Below are positions 58,850 through 64,000 of a stretch of DNA of 64,000 nucleotides, piece by piece. The translations under genes and the position numbers were made by a program. Below the pieces are notes generated by a model, which saw nothing but the letters and a program-made list of their open reading frames with translations, had not been told where the DNA came from and did no database searches. The stretch is from DATAEE01 sp036257535 (GTDB lineage Bacteria; Acidobacteriota; Vicinamibacteria; Vicinamibacterales; 2-12-FULL-66-21). The DNA lies in NCBI GenBank assembly GCA_036257535.1, contig DATAFJ010000070.1, forward strand, positions 1 through 64,000, given 5' to 3'. Each line of letters opens with the position of its first letter. Within the stretch, counting starts at the first letter, position 1.

Positions 58850-59941
58850 ATGAACGCAATCCGCGCGGAAACCATCGGCAGCCTGCTCCGGCCGGACTAT
58901 CTGAAGGCCGCGCGCGACGAGCTCGAGCGCGGCGCAGTCACGCCGGGCGCATTCAAGCGCATCGAGGACCGCGCTGTCGACGAAGCGGTCGCTCTCCAGG
59001 AATCGGCCGGCCTCGACGTCGTCACCGACGGCGAGCAGCGGCGCTACGCGTTTTTCGGCCATCTCATCGACGCGCTCGAAGGCTTCGACAGGTCCGCGGG
59101 GTGGGCGATCCCGTTCCGCGACGAGAACGGGCGCGAAGTCACGCTCCAGCGGCCCGTCGTGGTGGAGAAGCTCCGCTGGCGTCGGCAGATGGCGGTCGAG
59201 GAGTTCACCTACCTTCGCGGCCGCACGCGCCGGCCCGTGAAGGTCACACTCGTCAGCGCGCAGCAGGCGGCTGCATACTACGACCCAGACAAGTCGCGCG
59301 GCGCGTACTCCACGCGGGACGCCTACCTCGCAGACCTCGTAGACTTCACGCGCCGCGAGATCGAGGAGTTGCGCCGTCTGGGTTGCGAGTACGTGCAGAT
59401 CGACGCGCCACAGTACGCCGCTCTGCTCGACGAATCAATCCGCGAGGGCTATCGCAAGCGCGGGAGCGATCCCGACAGGATGCTCGACGCCTGCGTCGAG
59501 CTCGACAACGCGATCATCGACGGCCATCCGGGCATGATGTTCGGCATTCACATCTGCCGCGGCAACTACCAGAGCATGTTTTACGCATCCGGCGGCTACG
59601 ACCGGATCGCGCAGAAAGTCTTCACCCGCGCGCGCTTTCACCGTTTCCTGCTCGAGTACGACGATGCGCGGTCGGGGACGTTCGAGCCGCTCAGGCACGT
59701 CCCTGACGACCGGATAGTGGTGCTCGGGCTCGTCAGCTCGAAAAAACCGCGCCTCGAAACGCCGGAGGAATTGAAGGTTCGTATCGACGAGGCCGCTCGC
59801 ATCGTCCCGCTCGAGCGGCTCGCGCTCAGCCCGCAGTGCGGGTTCGCATCCACGTCGGAAGGCAACCGTCTGTCAACGGAGGATCAACGTCAAAAGCTCG
59901 ACGTCGTGGGCCGCACCGCCCAGGCGGTGTGGTCGCCATGA
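58850..59941 (+). CDS. MetE-core (cobalamin-independent methyltransferase) protein
   Basis: 363-residue protein equivalent to the C-terminal barrel of MetE, without the N-terminal domain. The zinc site is complete: His and Cys in FGIHICRGNYQS, a Glu in LLEYDDARSG and Cys in LSPQCGFAS. The opening AETIGSLLRP and the YVQIDAPQYAALLD block also fit. Stand-alone MetE cores include methionine synthases of archaeal type and alkyl transferases such as epoxyalkane:CoM transferase; which one applies here is not clear. ATG at 58850 gives the family N-terminus. It diverges from pcaH. Confidence 0.85.
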   Translation: MNAIRAETIGSLLRPDYLKAARDELERGAVTPGAFKRIEDRAVDEAVALQESAGLDVVTDGEQRRYAFFGHLIDALEGFDRSAGWAIPFRDENGREVTLQRPVVVEKLRWRRQMAVEEFTYLRGRTRRPVKVTLVSAQQAAAYYDPDKSRGAYSTRDAYLADLVDFTRREIEELRRLGCEYVQIDAPQYAALLDESIREGYRKRGSDPDRMLDACVELDNAIIDGHPGMMFGIHICRGNYQSMFYASGGYDRIAQKVFTRARFHRFLLEYDDARSGTFEPLRHVPDDRIVVLGLVSSKKPRLETPEELKVRIDEAARIVPLERLALSPQCGFASTSEGNRLSTEDQRQKLDVVGRTAQAVWSP

Positions 59942-59957
59942 GAAAGGAGTCATCCCG

Positions 59958-62906
59958 ATGGTTCCAGCGATGACCCGCGTACTGGTGCTGTCGTGCGTCC
60001 TGGCGTCGATGGTGTCGAACCTGGAGGCGCAAACCGCGACCGGAACGCTGTCGGGCGTCATTCGCGACACCACAGGGGCGGTGATGCCCGGCGTTGCCGT
60101 GACCGCGAAGAACGCGGCGACCGGCGTGTCGCGCACGGTGGCGAGCGATGCCGAAGGCCGCTATCGCATCGTGAACCTCGAGCCGGGGGCATACGAGGTC
60201 AGGGCGGAGCTTGCCGGGTTCCGCACCGCCGCAACGAGGGGGGTCGCGGTTCTCGTCGGCGGGACGACGGAACTCGACTTGACGATGTCGGTGGGTCAGC
60301 TTGCCGAGGAGGTGACGGTCGCGACGGAACCGCAGTTGATCGAGTTGTCCAAGACGGAGCTCAGTCGCGTCGTGAGCAGCGAGGAGATCGAATCGCTGCC
60401 GATCAGCGGCCGCAACTTCGTGGACTTCGTGAAGCTGTCGAGCGGCGTGACGCTCGGCCGGGAGAACGTGGGCGGCGGCGCGTTCAAGGAGCCGGACGTT
60501 GGGGTCGGGTCGGCCGCAGCCCCGCGGCTGTCGTTTGGCGGACAGCCGGAGCTGAACACGCAGATCCAGGTGGACGGCGCCGACAACGTGCAGACGTTCA
60601 CCGGGCTTCCGCGCGCGACGCCGTCGCAGGAGGCGGCACGGGAGTTCCGCGTGCTCAACTCGACGTATCTCGCGGAGTACGGGCGCGCGCTGGGCGGGTT
60701 CGTGAACATCGTGACGAAGTCGGGCACGAACCGGAGGAGCGGGTCGGCGTACTACTTCGGCATGTCAGACGCGTTCGCGGCTCGATCGATCCTCAACCGG
60801 CCCGGAGAAGATGAACTGGGGCAGCATCAGTTCGGCGGCACGTTCGGCGGGCCGATCACCCCGGATCGGACGTTCTTCTTCGCGAACTACGAGGGGCAGA
60901 TTCGCGAGCAGTCGAACCGCTTCTCGCAGGTCGTTCTGGACAATCTCGTTCTGCTGAACGCTGTGCGGGTGCCGCTCGGGCTGCGTGCCGAGACGACCGA
61001 CCAGGTCCTCGACAACGCGTACCACTCGTTTCTCGTGAAGGCCGACCATCATCCCAGCGGGAACCACACGCTGTCGGTCCGCTACAACTTCCTCGACTCG
61101 GACACGGAGAATTTCCTCGGCGGTGGCGGACGCGCGTCGCCGACGTCGAGCACCGCGCGCGACAACGAGACGCGCGATCAGGCTCTCGTTGCCAGCGTCG
61201 TGTCGGTCCTGTCGGCAACGCTCGTGAACGAGGGCCGGTTTCAGTTCGCCCGGCGCACGTTCGACTTCTCGGCGCGCTTCAACGAGCCGTCGCTCGACGT
61301 CTCGAACTTCATCATCATGGGAAAGAGCACGTCCGACGTGGACTACTACGCCGAGACGCGTGTCCAGCTGGCCGACAGCGTGACCTGGACGACAGGCGCG
61401 CATCAGGTCAAAGGCGGCATCGACATCAACATCCTGGGGAACGACTCGGTGTGGAACCTGTTTTTCCCGGCGCGGATCGTGTTCCCGAATCTTGCCGCCT
61501 TCCAGACGTTCTCGCCCGTGGTGTTCTGGTGGCCCTTTCTCGCGACCGCTACCTCCTATCCAGGCATCAGCACGTCCTGGACCCAGGCGGTGCCGTCTGA
61601 CTGGGTCGACGAGACCGAGTTCAGCTTCGATCACAGTTCGTATGGATTCTTCGTGCAGGATCAGTGGAAGGCGTCCGAGCGGCTGACAGTGAGCTACGGC
61701 ATCCGCTACGACCTCGAGAATTACCCGTCCCGATACGTCTCCGAGGGCGACTACAACAACTTCCAGCCGCGCGCCGGCGCCGCCTACGCGTACAGCGACC
61801 GCGGCGTGGTTCGCGCGGGGTGGGGCATCTTCCACGACCGCCTCGCGAGCAGCATCGGCCAGCTGTTCAACGCGACCGAGTGGTCGAGCGGCGGTAACCT
61901 GGCCAACTCGCAGGCGCTCTTTCCGACGATCGCGCCCATCCAGGGCCGCTTCGAACAGCGCACGGTCGGCGGTCCGGCGGCGCGGCCCGCGGCGCTCGCG
62001 TTTCTCGCGAACGGAACCGTCCCCGCCGCAGGCACGAAGGGGCTCGCCGACACGATCGACGGCGCGCTCGACACGCCGTACAGCCACCAGGCCAGTGTGC
62101 AGATCTCGCAGGAGGTCGGACCCGGCTGGGCCCTGTCAGCTTCGTATCTCTACGTCGGGGCGCGCGATCTGATCGGTCATACCGGCAATCTGAACGCGGT
62201 CCAGACTGGCACGCTGCCGACCGGCAAGCCCATTATCGGCGGCCGCATGTTCCCGGAGGTGGGCGCGATTTTCGTCCAGACCAACACAGGAGAGTCGTCT
62301 CATCACGGCGGGACGTTCGAGGTCCAGAGGCGGCTTGCCGATGGGTACAGCCTCCACGGGAGCTACACCATCTCGCGGACGCGGACCAACGTGGACTCGC
62401 TCGCCAACCTGTCGGACATCCCGGAGTATCTGGACGTCGACGCCGAGCGCGGTCCTTCGCGGCAGGACGTCACGCACCGATTCACGCTCTCAGCGCTCAG
62501 CCAGCTGTCCGACACGCTGCCCGTCGTCGGACGCATCCGGCTGAGCGGCGTCGTGACGATCGAGAGCGGCCGCCACTACAACATCTTCATCGGGGGCGAT
62601 TCGAACGCCGACGGGAATCCCAACACCGACCGGCCGTGCTGCGTCGGCCGCAACTCGTACGAAGGGCCCGGCTACGCGAGCGTCGACGTGCGCGTCGCGC
62701 GGGAGTTCGCGCTCAACGATCGCGCCCGGCTCGACGTCAGCCTCGATCTGTTCAACCTGTTCAATCGCGACAACGTGAAGGACGTCAACACGGTCTGGGG
62801 CGGGATCGACATCAACGTGCCGCCGGCGCCGCAGTTCGGCTTCGGCACGGCGCGCGATATGTTCAACCCGTTTCAGGCACAGATCGGGCTCAAGTTGAAG
62901 TTCTAA
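59958..62906 (+). CDS. TonB-dependent receptor with carboxypeptidase-regulatory domain
   Basis: 982-residue outer-membrane receptor of the type common in Acidobacteria. Signal peptide to about 25, then a CarboxypepD-reg-like beta-sandwich (GTLSGVIRDTTGAVMPGVAVTAKNAATG...YRIVNLEPGAYEVRAELAGF), then a plug domain (SGRNFVDFVKLSSGV, QIQVDGADNVQTF, EYGRALGGFVNIVTKSGTN) and a long beta-barrel ending KF. The regulatory domain is thought to span the periplasm. AAGGAG lies before the ATG. Substrate unknown; the neighbouring aromatic genes give only weak context. The C-terminal half is rich in Asn and Asp loops. Confidence 0.93.
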   Translation: MVPAMTRVLVLSCVLASMVSNLEAQTATGTLSGVIRDTTGAVMPGVAVTAKNAATGVSRTVASDAEGRYRIVNLEPGAYEVRAELAGFRTAATRGVAVLVGGTTELDLTMSVGQLAEEVTVATEPQLIELSKTELSRVVSSEEIESLPISGRNFVDFVKLSSGVTLGRENVGGGAFKEPDVGVGSAAAPRLSFGGQPELNTQIQVDGADNVQTFTGLPRATPSQEAAREFRVLNSTYLAEYGRALGGFVNIVTKSGTNRRSGSAYYFGMSDAFAARSILNRPGEDELGQHQFGGTFGGPITPDRTFFFANYEGQIREQSNRFSQVVLDNLVLLNAVRVPLGLRAETTDQVLDNAYHSFLVKADHHPSGNHTLSVRYNFLDSDTENFLGGGGRASPTSSTARDNETRDQALVASVVSVLSATLVNEGRFQFARRTFDFSARFNEPSLDVSNFIIMGKSTSDVDYYAETRVQLADSVTWTTGAHQVKGGIDINILGNDSVWNLFFPARIVFPNLAAFQTFSPVVFWWPFLATATSYPGISTSWTQAVPSDWVDETEFSFDHSSYGFFVQDQWKASERLTVSYGIRYDLENYPSRYVSEGDYNNFQPRAGAAYAYSDRGVVRAGWGIFHDRLASSIGQLFNATEWSSGGNLANSQALFPTIAPIQGRFEQRTVGGPAARPAALAFLANGTVPAAGTKGLADTIDGALDTPYSHQASVQISQEVGPGWALSASYLYVGARDLIGHTGNLNAVQTGTLPTGKPIIGGRMFPEVGAIFVQTNTGESSHHGGTFEVQRRLADGYSLHGSYTISRTRTNVDSLANLSDIPEYLDVDAERGPSRQDVTHRFTLSALSQLSDTLPVVGRIRLSGVVTIESGRHYNIFIGGDSNADGNPNTDRPCCVGRNSYEGPGYASVDVRVAREFALNDRARLDVSLDLFNLFNRDNVKDVNTVWGGIDINVPPAPQFGFGTARDMFNPFQAQIGLKLKF

Positions 62907-62908
62907 CG

Positions 62909-62926
62909 GCAGCCCTAAAGGGCTGC
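62909..62926. terminator. Palindrome between convergent genes, GCAGCCCT family, copy 3
   Basis: GCAGCCCTAAAGGGCTGC lies precisely between the stops of the TonB receptor gene (62906) and the NHL gene (62928). The same position as the copies at 4041 and 12615 suggests a transcription-ending role. Confidence 0.55.
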
Positions 62927-62927
62927 G

Positions 62928-63974
62928 CTACTTCTTCGTGTACCTCTTCAGCGCTCTCGGGCCGACCTCGGCGCCGTAGACGTTCCCCTGCGCGTCGGCG
63001 GCGACGCCTTCGGCGCCGCTCGTGGCCGACTTGTCGGCGTCGGCGACGGGATCGGGGATGAACGCGATCACCTTGCCGTCCTTCGCGCTGCCGATCCGGA
63101 TGCCGCGCTTCCAGCCCGGATTGCTCTTGGCGTTCGACTCCGAGTCGGCGCCGTAGAGCATGTCGTTCTTGTCGATGTAGATTCCACTCAACCGGCTGAA
63201 CTGTTTCCACTCTTCGAGGAACTTGCCATCCTGGTCGAAGATCAGCAGCCGGTTGTTGCCGCGGTCGGCGACGAACAGCCGGCCGCGTGAGTCGAACGCA
63301 ATCCCGTGCGGCGTCTTGATCTCGCCCGGTCCCGAACCCCACTTGCCGAACGACTTGATGTACTTGCCATCCTTCGAGAACTTCACGATGCGCGAGACCG
63401 TGCTCGGTGTCGCATCGGAGTTCTGCCCGCTGTGGCCGTCCGCCACGAAGATGTCGCCGTTTGGCGCCGTCGCCACGTCGCACGGCTCGTTGAGATGACC
63501 CGGCGGGTCGCCCGCCATACCGGCCATGCCGAGCGTCATCAGGACTTTCCCCTCGGGGCTGAACTTGACGACAACGTGCCCTTTGCCGGCGATGACTTTC
63601 GGGTCGACGTTGCCGAGCGGGATGCTGTCGACGATCCAGACGTTCCCTTCGCGATCGACGTGAATGCCGTGGGGGAATACGAACATGCCGCCGCCGAAGC
63701 TCTTCACGAGCTTGCCGGACGAATCGAACTTGAGGACGACCGGCAGCGTCGAGCCGCCGCAGATGTTGGCGCCGCATCGTTCGGCAACCCAGATCGAGCT
63801 GCCGTCGGGATCGATGTCGACGGCGCTCGTCGATCCCCAGGTGCGCCCCTCGGGCATCTTCGCCCAGTTCTCGATCGTCTGATACGGATTCGGGAGGTCA
63901 TTCGTGGGCTGCGAAGCGCTGGCGATTCCCAGACACGCCGCAAGGGCAACCCACGCGTGCTTACTCCTGTTCAT
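62928..63974 (-). CDS. Secreted NHL-repeat beta-propeller protein
   Basis: 348 residues with a signal peptide (MNRSKHAWVALAACLGIASASQ) and a six-bladed NHL-type propeller: repeated motifs such as VFPHGIHVDREGNVWIVDSIP, VVKFSPEGKVLMTLG, PCDVATAPNGDIFVADGHSG, PHGIAFDSRGRLFVADRGNNRLLIFDQDG. The HGI-D-GNVW pattern resembles the peptidylglycine alpha-hydroxyglycine lyase (PAL) family, so a lyase function is possible, but catalytic residues are not confirmed. The ATG at 63974 has GGGAGAG upstream. The last 26 bases of the window upstream of it hold no gene. Confidence 0.86.
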   Translation of the reverse strand: MNRSKHAWVALAACLGIASASQPTNDLPNPYQTIENWAKMPEGRTWGSTSAVDIDPDGSSIWVAERCGANICGGSTLPVVLKFDSSGKLVKSFGGGMFVFPHGIHVDREGNVWIVDSIPLGNVDPKVIAGKGHVVVKFSPEGKVLMTLGMAGMAGDPPGHLNEPCDVATAPNGDIFVADGHSGQNSDATPSTVSRIVKFSKDGKYIKSFGKWGSGPGEIKTPHGIAFDSRGRLFVADRGNNRLLIFDQDGKFLEEWKQFSRLSGIYIDKNDMLYGADSESNAKSNPGWKRGIRIGSAKDGKVIAFIPDPVADADKSATSGAEGVAADAQGNVYGAEVGPRALKRYTKK

Positions 63975-64000
63975 CTGTCTCTCCCTCACGTTAGGCGTTC

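Overview
The window reads as chromosomal DNA of a high-GC, Gram-negative soil bacterium, most likely an acidobacterium of the Vicinamibacteria type. This is an inference from gene content: a TonB receptor with a carboxypeptidase-regulatory N-terminal domain, a VWFA-related protein of the kind common in Acidobacteria, many secreted HEAT/TPR proteins, a protein-kinase/ATPase/TPR fusion, haem/copper oxidases and several families of short palindromic intergenic repeats. Genes are tightly packed (many ATGA stop/start overlaps). No gene-free stretch exceeds 300 bases, and no rRNA, tRNA, CRISPR array, insertion sequence, integrase or prophage gene was seen.

Layout. 1-4.0 kb (+): 3' part of aconitase acnA, queG, a UdgX-type uracil-DNA glycosylase and a YqgE/AlgH protein. 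4.1-8.6 kb (-): an ECF sigma factor, its zinc-finger anti-sigma factor and three secreted HEAT-repeat proteins, apparently one operon. 8.7-15.6 kb: two NAD-dependent epimerase-family enzymes, a rhomboid protease, a ferredoxin, aat, apaG and a second aconitase-family enzyme with permuted domain order, overlapped by the start of a kinase-ATPase-TPR regulator (15.6-18.7 kb). 18.7-30.4 kb: DUF4242, TerC, YceI, Ku, ChaN-like, M28 and S9 peptidases, a heavy-metal-binding-domain protein, two cytochrome c proteins (one with a copper monooxygenase-like C-terminus) and a zinc peptidase. 30.5-41.1 kb (+): TonB receptor, ABC exporter, EttA, a TAXI-type binding lipoprotein, a small CGH protein, TPR protein, VWFA protein and an esterase-TPR protein.

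41.2-50.6 kb (-): from upstream to downstream, a benzoate-CoA-ligase-like enzyme and a DUF1684 protein; then a four-gene module (coiled-coil protein, inner-membrane OmpA-like protein, Ras-like GTPase, PAS-like protein); then a two-subunit TPP decarboxylase, an acyl-CoA synthetase and a cyclase. 50.6-55.1 kb: small membrane protein, amidohydrolase, beta-lactamase-fold hydrolase, zinc-ribbon protein, SWIB protein and DUF4342. 55.2-58.8 kb (-): a complete pcaHGBCD cluster taking protocatechuate to 3-oxoadipate. 58.8-64 kb: a MetE-core methyltransferase, a large TonB receptor and a secreted NHL beta-propeller.

Two points stand out. First, the coiled-coil/OmpA/Ras-like GTPase/PAS module looks like an envelope-linked GTPase signalling system. 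Second, several families of short palindromic repeats are spread through the window and intrude into genes: one makes up most of a lipoprotein signal peptide, one encodes the tail of the UdgX protein, one fills a linker in the anti-sigma factor, and others sit between convergent genes or directly at start codons.
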